Below are positions 1 through 12,097 of a stretch of 64,000 nucleotides of DNA, piece by piece. A program made the position numbers and the translations under genes. Position 1 is the stretch's first letter; each line of letters opens with the position of its first letter. Where the stretch lies: the NCBI GenBank assembly GCA_963754135.1, contig CAVWEY010000003.1:496001-560000 (forward strand), given 5' to 3'. Source of the DNA: JAJFUI01 sp963754135. GTDB taxonomy: Bacteria; Planctomycetota; Planctomycetia; Pirellulales; Thermoguttaceae. The notes beneath the pieces are model-generated. The model made no database searches, had not been told where the DNA came from, and worked only from the letters and a program-made list of their open reading frames with translations.

Positions 1-25
1 GCAGGCCGTCGCTCCGCTGGTTGGG

Positions 26-823
26 ATGAGTCCCGATCTCAGTTCGCCCAGTCGCGTGCCTCGGTTCGGCTGGCCCGACGTGACGGCCATCGGCGTGCTG
101 CTCATGACGGCTGTGATCATGGTGCTGCCGGCGATTGACGGCAGCCGGTTTCATGCGCGGCTGGCCTCTTGCCAAGATGGTCTGCGGCAGTTGGGGCTGG
201 CCCTGACTCAGTACAGTTATTGTCACGGCGATGCCCTTCCTCAGTTGGCGGCCGGGGGACGGCTGACCGGCGCGGGCATCTTCGCGGCTGAGTTGCTCCG
301 GGAGGAACTCGCCCCCGAAACCGGCCGGAGCGTCTGCCCGGAGGTTTGGCTGGCCGCCCAGGGCGCGGAGTGCGTTTTGCCGGAGCGGTCCGGCCAAGTT
401 GGCCGCCCGGACTCCCCCAGGACCGCAGTCCTGGGGCGTTTTGATACAGTCCCGGGGCGTTTTGTTTTGGTGGCGGGACGTTTTCCTTTCGGTCCGCAAT
501 GGCCCTCGGGACCGGTTTCTCGCACGATGGATGACCTTTCGGGCGACTGGCCCGGCACGGGGCGTGACGGGACGACGGGCGGCTTCGGCGATCCGCTGCC
601 GGCTGCCCAGGCGCTATTGGCCGACGCTCCCAGCGCCGTGTTGCCGGGCCAGCCTGTCGAGTACCACGGCGGCCGGGGGCGAAACTTCTTCTTCGCCGAC
701 GGCCACGTCGAGTTCGTCCCCTTCACCGTGTCCCAGGAACCGGGCCGGATGCTCTTTCCACTCGGCGAAGCGTCGGCTGCCCGTGGCGGTTCCGCGCCGA
801 TCATCTTTGTCGGCAGCCGTTGA
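26..823 (+). CDS. DUF1559-like pseudopilin-type protein
   Basis: Planctomycete-type protein with one N-terminal membrane segment (about residues 20-38) followed by the 'SCQ..LRQLGLAL.QYSYCHGDALP' block typical of DUF1559 proteins. Near the C-terminus is a His followed ten residues later by Asp-Gly, close to the H-X9-DG signature of this family. The prepilin cleavage motif (GFTLIE) expected at the N-terminus is absent, so it may be a diverged or truncated member. The middle (about residues 128-160) is encoded by a palindromic repeat (see 415-463) and is Arg/Gly-rich filler. ATG at 26 is the first start in the window; an upstream start cannot be excluded. Function unknown. Confidence 0.6.
   Translation: MSPDLSSPSRVPRFGWPDVTAIGVLLMTAVIMVLPAIDGSRFHARLASCQDGLRQLGLALTQYSYCHGDALPQLAAGGRLTGAGIFAAELLREELAPETGRSVCPEVWLAAQGAECVLPERSGQVGRPDSPRTAVLGRFDTVPGRFVLVAGRFPFGPQWPSGPVSRTMDDLSGDWPGTGRDGTTGGFGDPLPAAQALLADAPSAVLPGQPVEYHGGRGRNFFFADGHVEFVPFTVSQEPGRMLFPLGEASAARGGSAPIIFVGSR
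415..463. repeat. Palindromic repeat family A, inside a CDS
   Basis: Hairpin with CCCCAGGAC and GTCCTGGGG arms followed by GCGTTTT, then a second CCCGGGGCGTTTT half. It is the reverse-oriented relative of the copies at 7884-7962 and 22972-23063, which share AAAACGCCCC and the centre GACTGCGGTC. Here it is read through in frame by the 26-823 gene. Confidence 0.6.
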
Positions 824-897
824 ATTGTCGCTCCCGGCGTGCTAGGCTGGGTTGTTTCCTTGGCCCGGACTTGACGCTCGCCGAGTGTTTCCCGCCC

Positions 898-2715
<1,818 letters not shown>

Positions 2716-2738
2716 CGTTAGGTCCCGAAATGTGGCGA

Positions 2739-3675
2739 TCAGAATAATCGGGGCTCGATTCCAGCCTCTCGCCATCGTGGATGTCGCGTCACCTCGATCA
2801 CGTCTGCGAGATTCGGGACTTGTCGGCCATTGCCGCGAACGGGGACTCCACCCCTGCCTATGAAATGCGGGTTAGCTTCGGCGGAAGGCCCCGGCTCTGC
2901 GAAGTCGATTACAAACAACGGATGCCGTCGCTCAAGAGACTCGGTTCCCGCGGCAAACGTGCCGCCCTTAAGTCCCGACTCGACGAGGATCATGGCGTCG
3001 CAGAGCCCAATAATGGTCCGGTTGCGTTTCATCGCATTCGTGGCGATCCATTGTAGACCAGGAGGGAATTGCGAAACGAACAGAATGGTTGTCCGCCCGC
3101 AGCAATTCCTCAATGTCTTTCTTGGCCTTGAAGCGAAGAATCCCCTCAACCAATACAAGAATCGTGGCCCCGCCCGCTTCCATTGCCGCTCGGTGAGCGG
3201 CCAAATCCACGCCGTTGGCGTACCCGCTAACCACGCAAATGTTCTCCTCAACGAGGACACGGGCGGCGCGGCTTGTGACTTCGATTCCTTTGCGCGATGC
3301 CTTCCGTGAGCCGCAGAAGCCGACAGCCGGTCTCTGAAGCAAATTGACATTGCCCTTGACGAAAAGCACCGGTGGCGCATCCTTGCCGAGGGTTAGTAGG
3401 AGTCTCTCTGGGTAGCGATCTTCGTTGATCCAAAGGATTTCTGCCCCAATTTGGTCGAGAGCATCGGCCAGGCGCGAAGCGGGGTCGCTTGCCGCGAGCA
3501 CGTTGCCTGCCACGTCGTGCGAAATACCAAGCGTGGCTGCAATGTCACATGCGCCCATCGCCAAGATGTCGTTCGGAGAGACACCCACGCGCGACGCAAC
3601 TGCGGCTACTCGCCGCAGCACGGCTTCGCCCGCCCCCGTGGCTACGATGAATTGCAGCAGCGGCGCATTCTTCAT
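2739..3675 (-). CDS. DprA/Smf-like SLOG protein (ShosA-like), one frame break
   Basis: Rossmann-type DprA fold. A helical N-terminal region is followed by GFCGSRKAS (nucleotide or DNA-binding GSR), SGYANGVDLAAH and MKRNRTIIGLCDAMILVE...GGTFAAG, the canonical DprA blocks. The frame changes once near 3075-3085, between 'RADNHS' and 'VSQFPPG'; both sides are clearly the same protein. The ATG at 3675 overlaps the stop of the upstream phosphoribosyltransferase gene as ATGA, so the two are translationally coupled. Normal DprA loads RecA during transformation. Pairing with a phosphoribosyltransferase instead recalls the ShosTA toxin-antitoxin/defence module, where the DprA-like partner is the antitoxin. 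That role is inferred from context. Confidence 0.75.
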
Positions 3676-4524
3676 CGGTTGCCGGTATCCTTCAACGCTT
3701 TCACGCAGGGCACGCCCAAGACGTATTTGGCCCCGCACCGTTTTAGGTATCTTGCGTAGCACCAAATGGTGGCACCCGATTGGTACAGATCGTCAATCAC
3801 AACCACCGTTCGGTCCTTCACGTTGCCTTGAAGCTTGACGCAATCCTGGCATCTATAAACCTTCTCCCACTCCGGAATTTTCTCGGCGACCGGGAGGCCC
3901 TTCATAGCGCTCTTGCGACAGAGGAGATGCGCATCTACGTACTCGTGAGACAACGCCGGAGCAACAGCGGCGGCGAGTTCGCGGGGCACGTCGTGCTTGT
4001 TTGCAGGAGACGGAACATGCGTTATGACAATCTTCTCTCCACGTGGGATAGGTAGAACGCTGAATGCATCAGCCAGACCTGCCCGCAGGGTGCTCAGGTG
4101 TTGTCGCGAATGCTTGTACTTCAACTGGTATCGTGCCTCGCCGTACAACGTGCGATTCTTGGTCGCCGGGTCGAAGTTGTAATCAAGGGCAAGACAAAAG
4201 TCCAACTCGTCCGAGAAGTGGTCCTTAATGTGCCGATTCAAGCCGATTAGCACGTACTGCCTGAACTGCTCCGCCCAACCCTCGATCGCATTCAACTCTA
4301 TCTCGTCGAGAGCGCCCGGCGGAAACCAAAGGTATCTGTAGTTGCCCGCCGTATTCGAAGCGCCACCCGTTCGGAGCTTTGCCAACGATGGCCGGGTGAG
4401 CCACCTCGAATAAATCGGGGTAAGTGTCGCAGGAGACTCCGAAAACCCGTGCGCCCTCCTCGAAATCGTGCATGTAGCTGGCGAGTCTTGACCGGCTATG
4501 GATAATCTTCGGGAGCATCGTCAT
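3672..4524 (-). CDS. Phosphoribosyltransferase-domain protein (ShosT-like), one frame break
   Basis: About 283 residues. The C-terminal half is a type I phosphoribosyltransferase fold with the PRPP-binding loop VVVIDDLYQSGATIW, preceded by a Cys pair (YRCQDCVKL) as in ComF-like proteins. The N-terminal part (from MTMLPKIIHSRSRL) is unassigned. The frame changes near 4350, where removal of one G joins 'RFEYGG' to 'NYRYLWFPPG'. It lies directly upstream of, and overlaps by four bases, the DprA-like gene. In ShosTA-type modules the phosphoribosyltransferase is the toxic partner; here the activity is predicted only. Its neighbours are housekeeping genes, suggesting an inserted accessory cassette. 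Confidence 0.7.
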
Positions 4525-4882
4525 CTATCAACCTCACGACCACCCGCAGTATAGGGACCAGCGCCGCAAGGGGCAAGTAGTATGCTCCGTCGTGGCCCTT
4601 CGTGCCCCCACCGTATGTGGGGGGCATGCCAAGCAGCAGCAAGTGGTTGGATAGACCAAATCGGCTGTGGCGTCAATTGCAGCGGATGTTGCTGCAACGC
4701 AGCACGACGCCGCGAACGTGCCGTCGGCGGTGATGGTGGTTGGTGCGACGTAACAAATTGTTTCGTAACAGGTTATGGCAATTCGGAGGTCGCGATCGCA
4801 GGCGTTTGTTCTCCGGGCACCCTTTTTGCTCATTATGTGTAAAGACGGAAAGGCGGCTTTCGGCCGTCCTATTGCACTTCCC
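4525..4882. other. Gap without a recognisable gene
   Basis: About 360 bases between the divergent phosphoribosyltransferase and 4883 genes. They must hold both promoters. I see short low-complexity GCAGCA/TTGCTGCAA runs but no gene, RNA or convincing terminator. Confidence 0.5.
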
Positions 4883-5673
4883 ATGCATGCCCGCGAACTC
4901 ATCGAACTGGCCGGGTTGGTCTCTGCGCATGGGCCGCTGCTGATGGAAGGCCGGCAGCAGCTCCCCGCCGAGTGCCTCGAACAGTATTGGACCAGCTCGA
5001 AGGTGCGGCTGGACCGCTGGACGCGGACGCTGCGGGAGTTTGCCGGCCAGACCGACGCGCGGCGTCGGCGGGCCCAATGGCCGGTGGCGCGGGCAACGCT
5101 GGAGGAAATCTTCGCCGCCGAGGTGCTCACCCGGGTGTGGACCGCCGTGCTCTGCGGCTACGACCGGCGGCGAGGCAGCGACGACGCCGAGCCGCTGGCC
5201 CGCAGCGTGCTGTCGGGGCACGTCGAGGCCCGGCACCGCGCGCTGCTGGTCTTGGCAAGCGGTCCGGGCATCGACGCCGCGGCGGCGGCCCAACTGAACC
5301 GCCTCCGCCGCCGCGCCGAACGTTGGACCGATCTGCTGGTGGGACAACTGGCTGGAGCGTTCGAACTGGCGGAGTTCGCGGCCAATCCGGAGCGGGCCAG
5401 GGATTTCGCCGCGGACCTGTCGGGGGGCAGCCCGCGCCCGGCCGCTTCGCCTGGCCGTTGCTGTCGGCTTCGTTGCAGGCGGCGTTCCGGCGCGTGCTCG
5501 TTGCGGTCAGCCCCAATGCGGACCTCAACGCCCGGATCGCCGCCAGCGTGCTCGCCTGCTTTCCCGCGGAACTGTTCGACGGCCTGGGCCTGTTCCGCTC
5601 GTTGTGGATCGAGCGGTTGATGGCCGCCGCGGAGAAGGCGCAGGGCATGATCGACGAGCTATTGGCCCCGTAG
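4883..5673 (+). CDS. Hypothetical helical protein, one frame break
   Basis: Not recognised. About 263 residues, Arg/Ala/Leu-rich, predicted mostly helical and soluble, without a signal peptide. The first frame (MHARELIELAGLVSAHGPLLMEG...) runs to a G6 run near 5420, after which the coherent sequence continues in another frame (FAWPLLSASLQAAFRRVLVAVSPN...) to the stop at 5673. ATG at 4883 is preferred over in-frame ATGs at 4775 and 4835 because the conserved-looking sequence begins there. It ends one base before the convergent rhomboid gene. Confidence 0.5.
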
Positions 5674-6594
5674 TCATTTGTGCTTCGCCATTTTCTTCTG
5701 GTACTCGCGGCTGGCGGTCTCCAGCGTGTGCCGCTCTTTGGCCGTCAGGCTGGCCTCGCCCTGGCGGGAGATTTTTTCCAGGATACGGTCCACTTCCTGA
5801 TTGAGGTTCGGCTCAAGGTCCTGCCCGGGCCGGTGGACGTGCAGGCGGGGCTTTCGAGCGAAGGGAGACTTTGGCCAGCGGAAATCAGCCGTCAGCCGGG
5901 TCAGGTTCCAGCGGCGCTGATAGTAGACGAAGGCGAAGGCGGCGCCGGCCAGATGGGCGGAAAACGCGATGTGCTCGCCCGGTCGCCCGCCAAACGCCCC
6001 GAACATGTCTAAACCGACGAAAAGCACGCCCGCAAGCCAGGCAGGCATCGGAATCACGAAGAACAGCAACACCGTGGCGTGCGGGTAGTTCAGGGCGAAC
6101 AAGATGATCACGCCCGCAATGGCGCCGGACGCCCCGATCATCGGGCCAGCGGCAACGGTGGTGAGCTTGTTGGCCACGTCCCACACGACCGAGGCGAAGA
6201 CGGTCATCACCAGGTACAGCCGAAGGAACTCTTTCGATCCGTAGGTTTCCTCGACGGCGCGTCCGAAGAAGAACAGCGCGATCATATTGAAAAGAATATG
6301 CGTGAAGTCCGTGGGCGAATGGGCGAACCCGGCCGTAAGGTACTGCCACCAGAGCCAGGGATGAGTAAGCGTGTCCCTCATGGCCCCGTGTCCGGCGCCG
6401 GACGGCATCACGTAGACGCCCATGTTGTCCGCCAGCCAGCCCTGGCCCAGCGACGTCTCGGGCAGAATCAAACCGTCGATCAGCCAGACGGCGACGTTGA
6501 CCGCGATCACCGTCACCACGACGTTTCGCGGGGCGTAGGATGAGAAACCGGGCCGCTGCACCTGGCGGTAATAGTCGCGATCGTAGATGCCCAC
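5674..6594 (-). CDS. Rhomboid-family intramembrane serine protease
   Basis: Six or more membrane segments. The catalytic elements are visible: HILFNMIALFFFGR (loop and TM2 Asn), IGASGAIAG (nucleophile Ser in GASGA, TM4) and AFSAHLAGAAF (catalytic His, TM6). The C-terminal ~80 residues are a charged cytoplasmic tail. It would cleave membrane-protein substrates within the bilayer. Length 306 aa fits bacterial rhomboids with an extended tail. It is followed on the same strand, upstream, by the 6598-7674 membrane protein, with only three bases between stop and start, so the two are likely co-transcribed. Confidence 0.9.
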   Translation of the reverse strand: MGIYDRDYYRQVQRPGFSSYAPRNVVVTVIAVNVAVWLIDGLILPETSLGQGWLADNMGVYVMPSGAGHGAMRDTLTHPWLWWQYLTAGFAHSPTDFTHILFNMIALFFFGRAVEETYGSKEFLRLYLVMTVFASVVWDVANKLTTVAAGPMIGASGAIAGVIILFALNYPHATVLLFFVIPMPAWLAGVLFVGLDMFGAFGGRPGEHIAFSAHLAGAAFAFVYYQRRWNLTRLTADFRWPKSPFARKPRLHVHRPGQDLEPNLNQEVDRILEKISRQGEASLTAKERHTLETASREYQKKMAKHK

Positions 6595-6597
6595 CCG

Positions 6598-7674
6598 CTA
6601 TTGCTTCTCCGTACCGGTCTGGGCCATGGCACGGGTGCGCCGGTCGATCCGCTCGGTGGCCTCCAACTGCAACTTGGCGATTTGGCCGGCCTTGGCCTGG
6701 TTGTCTTGGAGCAATTGCTTGATGGCCCCCCGCACTCTTTCCAGCGTCTCTTGGAACTTGGCGAGATAGTCGGACACCAGCTTGCGTTGCGCGGCGACGC
6801 CGGTCAGTTCCTCCTTGGCGGCGGCGATGTCCCTGGTGCAGGCGTCCGCCTGCTTCTGAGCCAAGGCGACCGCCTCTTGCACCAGCTTCTTGTCCCGCGT
6901 GGCGGCGTCGATCGAGTCGGTCAAAAGAATGCGCTTCTCCTGGTCGGCGCGGAACTGGACGTCGTAATCTCGCAGCGGCCGGACGTACTTGCCGTCGACG
7001 ACGCACTGCTTGGGATCGTCCTTGGCGGCGGGCCGGCCGTCCTTGAGGTACTCTGCCACGCTGTCGGCCGGCAGCAGCGCCTTCTTCTCGGCGTCGCTGA
7101 GGCCGGCGAAAATCTCATGGCTGTCCTGCGGCATGACCTCGTACAGCGTCCAGGTGCCTTTGGCGGTGTCCAAAGCGTCGCTCTCGCGGGGAATCAGCTT
7201 CAGCGCCGGCTCCAGCGTGATCTGCTTGTCGCCGGCTTTAGAGACCACGAACTCGCCCAGATACCGCCCTTTCTGCCGCTCGCTGGCGTTCTCGAAGGCG
7301 TAGAGCACCGTCTTCAGCGCGATGCCGTGGGGCGAGGGCTTGTCGATCGTCAACGTGATCTCCGCCGTGCCCTCGACTTTGTCCAATCGGTTGACCCTCG
7401 CGGGACAGTTGAACCACGCCCGGCGGCGGTCCACCAGCAGCTTGTACAAATCCAGTTGGACCTGCCGGATGCCCTGCTCCACCAGCTTGCCGTCCTTCTC
7501 GGTGCCATCCATCAGCCGCTTATTCTCGGCCTTGAGCCGCGAGATGTCGGCCTGGTCGCGGGCCGCCTGGCCGTACCAGTTTTCGTGGGTTTTCAACGTC
7601 CGGGCCGCCAGATAGAAGAAGCCCAACGAGGCGACGGCGATCAGCCCGACCAGTATCTTGTTCCAGATGCTCAT
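6598..7674 (-). CDS. Hypothetical membrane-anchored coiled-coil protein
   Basis: About 358 residues. One N-terminal transmembrane helix (ILVGLIAVASLGFFYLA) is followed by a short coiled coil, a beta-rich middle (residues ~85-230) and a long C-terminal coiled coil (about 260-358, Lys/Gln/Ala-rich heptads). The ATG at 7674 places the membrane segment at the N-terminus; an in-frame extension upstream would add a non-hydrophobic leader. It is the first gene of the pair with the rhomboid protease. No known domain recognised. It could be a cell-envelope scaffold or a rhomboid partner, but that is guesswork. Confidence 0.7.
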   Translation of the reverse strand: MSIWNKILVGLIAVASLGFFYLAARTLKTHENWYGQAARDQADISRLKAENKRLMDGTEKDGKLVEQGIRQVQLDLYKLLVDRRRAWFNCPARVNRLDKVEGTAEITLTIDKPSPHGIALKTVLYAFENASERQKGRYLGEFVVSKAGDKQITLEPALKLIPRESDALDTAKGTWTLYEVMPQDSHEIFAGLSDAEKKALLPADSVAEYLKDGRPAAKDDPKQCVVDGKYVRPLRDYDVQFRADQEKRILLTDSIDAATRDKKLVQEAVALAQKQADACTRDIAAAKEELTGVAAQRKLVSDYLAKFQETLERVRGAIKQLLQDNQAKAGQIAKLQLEATERIDRRTRAMAQTGTEKQ

Positions 7675-7883
7675 GAAAAGCGGCTCCCGGGGAGTAATCC
7701 CTGAATCTTGATGATAATCAAGCCGTCGGCCGGCGTCAAGTTTCTGCCGGCCACCAGCCAAGGCTTTTCCCCGAGGGCGTGCTTCCGTACAATCGCTGTA
7801 ATGCCACGGCCACGGGTCGCGGCCGCACGTACGTCATTGTGGGGGGGATGGATTGACTATTGGCGGGAAGGCAATGTTGCCCG

Positions 7884-7962
7884 AACGCCCCGCGACTGCG
7901 GTCGCGGGGCTGGTGCGGCGTTGTCTCCCCGCCCGGCGCAGTCGCGGGCGTTTTCCGGTCAC
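7884..7962. repeat. Palindromic repeat family A, intergenic copy
   Basis: Two facing halves: AACGCCCCGCGACTGCGGTC with its own GCGACTGCGGTCGC palindrome at 7884-7909, and GCGCAGTCGCGGGCG then TTTTCCGGTCAC at 7937-7962. The GTGACCGGAAAACGCC end also occurs at 22972. It lies in the 330-base gap upstream of the quinone oxidoreductase gene. Confidence 0.75.
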
Positions 7963-8005
7963 GGTATTGGTCTCTTAAATCTCATTAGCCTCGGGAGGCC
8001 CCGTC

Positions 8006-8993
8006 ATGAAGGCTGCGTACATCCAGCGGCCTGGCCCGCCCGAAAACATCCATTTCGGCGACCTGCCCAGACCAAAACCCGCCGCCGGCCAAGTCCTCGT
8101 CAAGGTGAAAGCGGTGGCCGTCAACCCGGTCGATACGTACGTCCGGGCGGGGATGTACCCCTTCGAGCTGCCGCGGCCGTTTGTGGTCGGCTGCGACCTG
8201 GCCGGGGTGATCGAGGGCCTCGGGCCGGACGCCACCAGGTTCCGCAAAGGCGACCGGGTTCTGGGGGAGCAACCAGGGCTTGCTGGGCCGCCAGGGGACC
8301 TTCGCCGAGTATGCCGCCGTGGACGATCGCTGGCTCTATCCGACCCCCGACGAGGTCTCCGACCAGGACGCCGCCGCCGTGGCGCTGGTCGGCATCACGG
8401 CCCACCTCGGCCTCATGCGCGACGGGCAGTTGAAGATGGGCGCGGCGGTCTATGTGGGGGGCGGCACGGGCGGGGTCGGCTCCTGCGTGGTCCAGATGGC
8501 CCACGCCGTCGGCGCCCGAGTGCTGGCCACTGCCGGCAGCCCCGAAAAGGTGGAACTCTGCCGCCAACTCGGCGCCGGCGCGGCCGTCAACTACAAGACC
8601 GACGACCTGGACGCCGCGCTGGATCAGTTCGGCCCGATCGACGTTTGGTTCGAGACGCGGCGCGACCAGGATTTCCAGCAGGCGGTCCGGCACATGGCGC
8701 TGCGGGGGCGGATCATCCTGATGGCCGGCGGCGACGCGCGGCCGAAGTTTCCGCTCCGCGACTTCTTCGTCAAGGACGGCAAGCTGCTGGGCTTCGCCAT
8801 GTTCAATGCCCCGCCGGACGAGCAACGCAAGTGCGCGGCCGAGATCAACCGCTGGTTGGTGAAGGGGAAGCTCCGGCCGCAGATCGGCCGGGTGATGAAG
8901 CTCTCCGAGACGGCCGCCGCCCACCGGCTCCAGGAAGAGAATACCCTGCACCGGGCGGGCACGCTGGCCGGAAAGATCGTGCTCGTGCCGTGA
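8006..8993 (+). CDS. Zeta-crystallin-type NADPH:quinone oxidoreductase, one frame break
   Basis: Medium-chain dehydrogenase/reductase without zinc ligands. The N-terminal GroES-like part (MKAAYIQRPGPPENIHFGDLP...NPVDTYVRAG) continues to GDRV; the frame then changes at the G5 run near 8263 and resumes as SNQGLLGRQGTFAEYAAV. The nucleotide-binding motif is GGGTGGVGS. About 329 residues, the normal size. The enzyme reduces quinones or enals with NADPH. The break sits at a homopolymer in an otherwise perfect gene, which favours a sequence error over inactivation. Confidence 0.85.
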
Positions 8994-9041
8994 GCCGCCC
9001 CCCCTCGCCTCTCCGCCGCCGCGCTGTTATTCTAACCCTTC

Positions 9042-9659
9042 ATGCCCCCCAAGTTCCTCTACTTCGATCTCGGCAACGTCCTGATCAATTTCAGCGTCGA
9101 GCAGATGCTCGGCCAGATGGCCGCCGCGGCGGAAATCACGTCCGAGGCGGTCCGCGAGACCATCTTCGCCGGCGGGCTGATGCACCGGCACGAAACCGGC
9201 CGGCTCTCGACGCGGGAGTTCTACGAGGCGTTTTGCGCCGCCGCGGGCGTCCGGCCCGATTATGGGCAACTCGTGGCGGCGGCCGCCGACATCTTCGATT
9301 TGAACTTGCCCATGCTCCCGCTGGCCGCCCAACTTCAGCAGGCCGGCTACCCGATGGGAGTCCTCTCGAACACCTGCGAGACCCACTGGGAGCATTGCTT
9401 CCGCCGCTATCGGATCGTTACCGAAGGGTTCCGCGTTTACGTGCTCAGCCACCGCATCGGGGCGCTGAAGCCGGACCCGGTGATCTACCGCGCGGCGGCC
9501 GAACTGGCCGGCTGCGCCCCCGCGGAAATCTTCTTCGTCGACGACATTGCCGGCCACGTCGCCGGCGCCCGGGCCGTCGGCTTCGACGCCGTGCAATTCA
9601 CCACGGCCGCCACGCTGGCCGCCGAACTACGGCAGCGGGGAATACGGTTCAATTACTGA
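9042..9659 (+). CDS. HAD-superfamily hydrolase
   Basis: 205 residues with the HAD motifs in order: DLGNVL (motif I; the second Asp of the usual DxD is Asn, as in many YihX/epoxide-hydrolase-like HADs), SNT (motif II), KPDP with Lys (motif III) and VDD (motif IV). A helical cap lies between motifs I and II. It probably dephosphorylates a small sugar phosphate; the substrate cannot be told from sequence. It starts 48 bases after the quinone oxidoreductase gene and may share its transcript. Confidence 0.85.
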   Translation: MPPKFLYFDLGNVLINFSVEQMLGQMAAAAEITSEAVRETIFAGGLMHRHETGRLSTREFYEAFCAAAGVRPDYGQLVAAAADIFDLNLPMLPLAAQLQQAGYPMGVLSNTCETHWEHCFRRYRIVTEGFRVYVLSHRIGALKPDPVIYRAAAELAGCAPAEIFFVDDIAGHVAGARAVGFDAVQFTTAATLAAELRQRGIRFNY

Positions 9660-9711
9660 GCGGCACCACGCTTGCTCATAGCCGGAGGAACGCACCGTCG
9701 TGGATTTGGGC

Positions 9712-10389
9712 CTACCGGAACTTGCCTTTCACCAAGCGCTTGTAAAGCACCCCAACGCCAGACGTTAGGCTTGCAACGCCACCAACCAGGACGCCAACTC
9801 CGATCGCAGGATGCACTTCGGCAGCCGCCGTTGGATCGCAGAGCATTAGGGTTCCCAGGAATGCGGCGGCGCACCCGATTACAATGCATAGAATGCAGAT
9901 GGCTCGGATGTTCCGAGCAATCGTATTGGTCCCTGGGGGCGCCTCTGTAGCTCCGTCGCCATACGATTCAGGGTGGGGCCTGTTCATGGCGGGCCCCCCC
10001 CGGCGAGCAAACTGGTCCTTCACTTTCTCGATATTCATGAGGAAGTAGACACCAGCAATCGTCCCGATTGGAATGTTGAACAAAGAGAACGCTGAGATTA
10101 CCCAGCAGACCGGGATTCCCCAGGCTCGCTTGCACAAGACGCCGATCGAGGACACCAGGATGGCGGCACCGCAGACAATAAGCCCGATCAGGACCGCAGG
10201 GTGCATCCAGGCGGCGTCGGGAAACCTGCCGGGGTCAAGAAGCATCATGATCCCGAACACAACCCCCGCCACACCGTACACGGCGTAGAGAACGCAGGCC
10301 GCGCGGATGCCCCGCATCATCCTCACCGGCTCTGGCAGCGCCTTGGAAGCGCCTCCGCCATACGATTCAGGCCGCGTTGGGTTTATCAT
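9712..10389 (-). CDS. Membrane protein with a tandem duplication
   Basis: 225 residues, about seven membrane segments. The second part (from MNRPHPESYGDGATEAPPG) repeats the first (MINPTRPESYGGGASKALPEP): each has a P-rich ESYG leader, a helix pair, an (L)DP..(A)..HPA motif and a GVL.KR segment. The join falls at a C8 run (9994-10001) next to an internal ATG at 9987, so this may instead be two overlapping genes fused by a miscounted homopolymer. No function recognised. Confidence 0.6.
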   Translation of the reverse strand: MINPTRPESYGGGASKALPEPVRMMRGIRAACVLYAVYGVAGVVFGIMMLLDPGRFPDAAWMHPAVLIGLIVCGAAILVSSIGVLCKRAWGIPVCWVISAFSLFNIPIGTIAGVYFLMNIEKVKDQFARRGGPAMNRPHPESYGDGATEAPPGTNTIARNIRAICILCIVIGCAAAFLGTLMLCDPTAAAEVHPAIGVGVLVGGVASLTSGVGVLYKRLVKGKFR

Positions 10390-10421
10390 CGCAGACTCCC
10401 CGCTTGCATGGTCATTGTCAC

Positions 10422-11735
<1,314 letters not shown>

Positions 11736-12097
11736 GGGACGGCTCCTGGAAGTGGTTAATGGTCAGCGGTCATTGGCAAACGCCCACCAACTGCGGTCGG
11801 CGGGGGAAGCGTCGGCTACCGTAGGATGGATTTCCTAATCCGTCCCCAATGACGGGACGGATTAGGAAATCCGTCCTACGACTCGTCAAGCGATGTCTCT
11901 CAGGTTAACAACGGCAGTTGGTCAGCAACTCCTCAAATTTCCAATCTTACACTTCCGCTGTCCCCCCGCCGGCGCGGGAGCAAGGCGGGCGGTGGGCCAC
12001 ATTGTAACACAACCGCTGGCCCGATTTCTACCGCCACTGCGCCGCTCTCCGGGCCGCGGGCCGCTTGACGCCCCATGACGGGAGGGTATGATGGGCG
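11736..12097. repeat. Intergenic region with a long inverted repeat (11821-11879)
   Basis: The 362-base gap before the IS1595 element contains GTAGGATGGATTTCCTAATC and its near-perfect complement (GATTAGGAAATCC with GTCCTAC) separated by a few bases; with flanking CCGTCCC/GGGACGG the arms are about 26 bp. It could fold as a strong hairpin and is typical of dispersed palindromic elements. No gene is seen in the rest of the gap. Confidence 0.75.
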
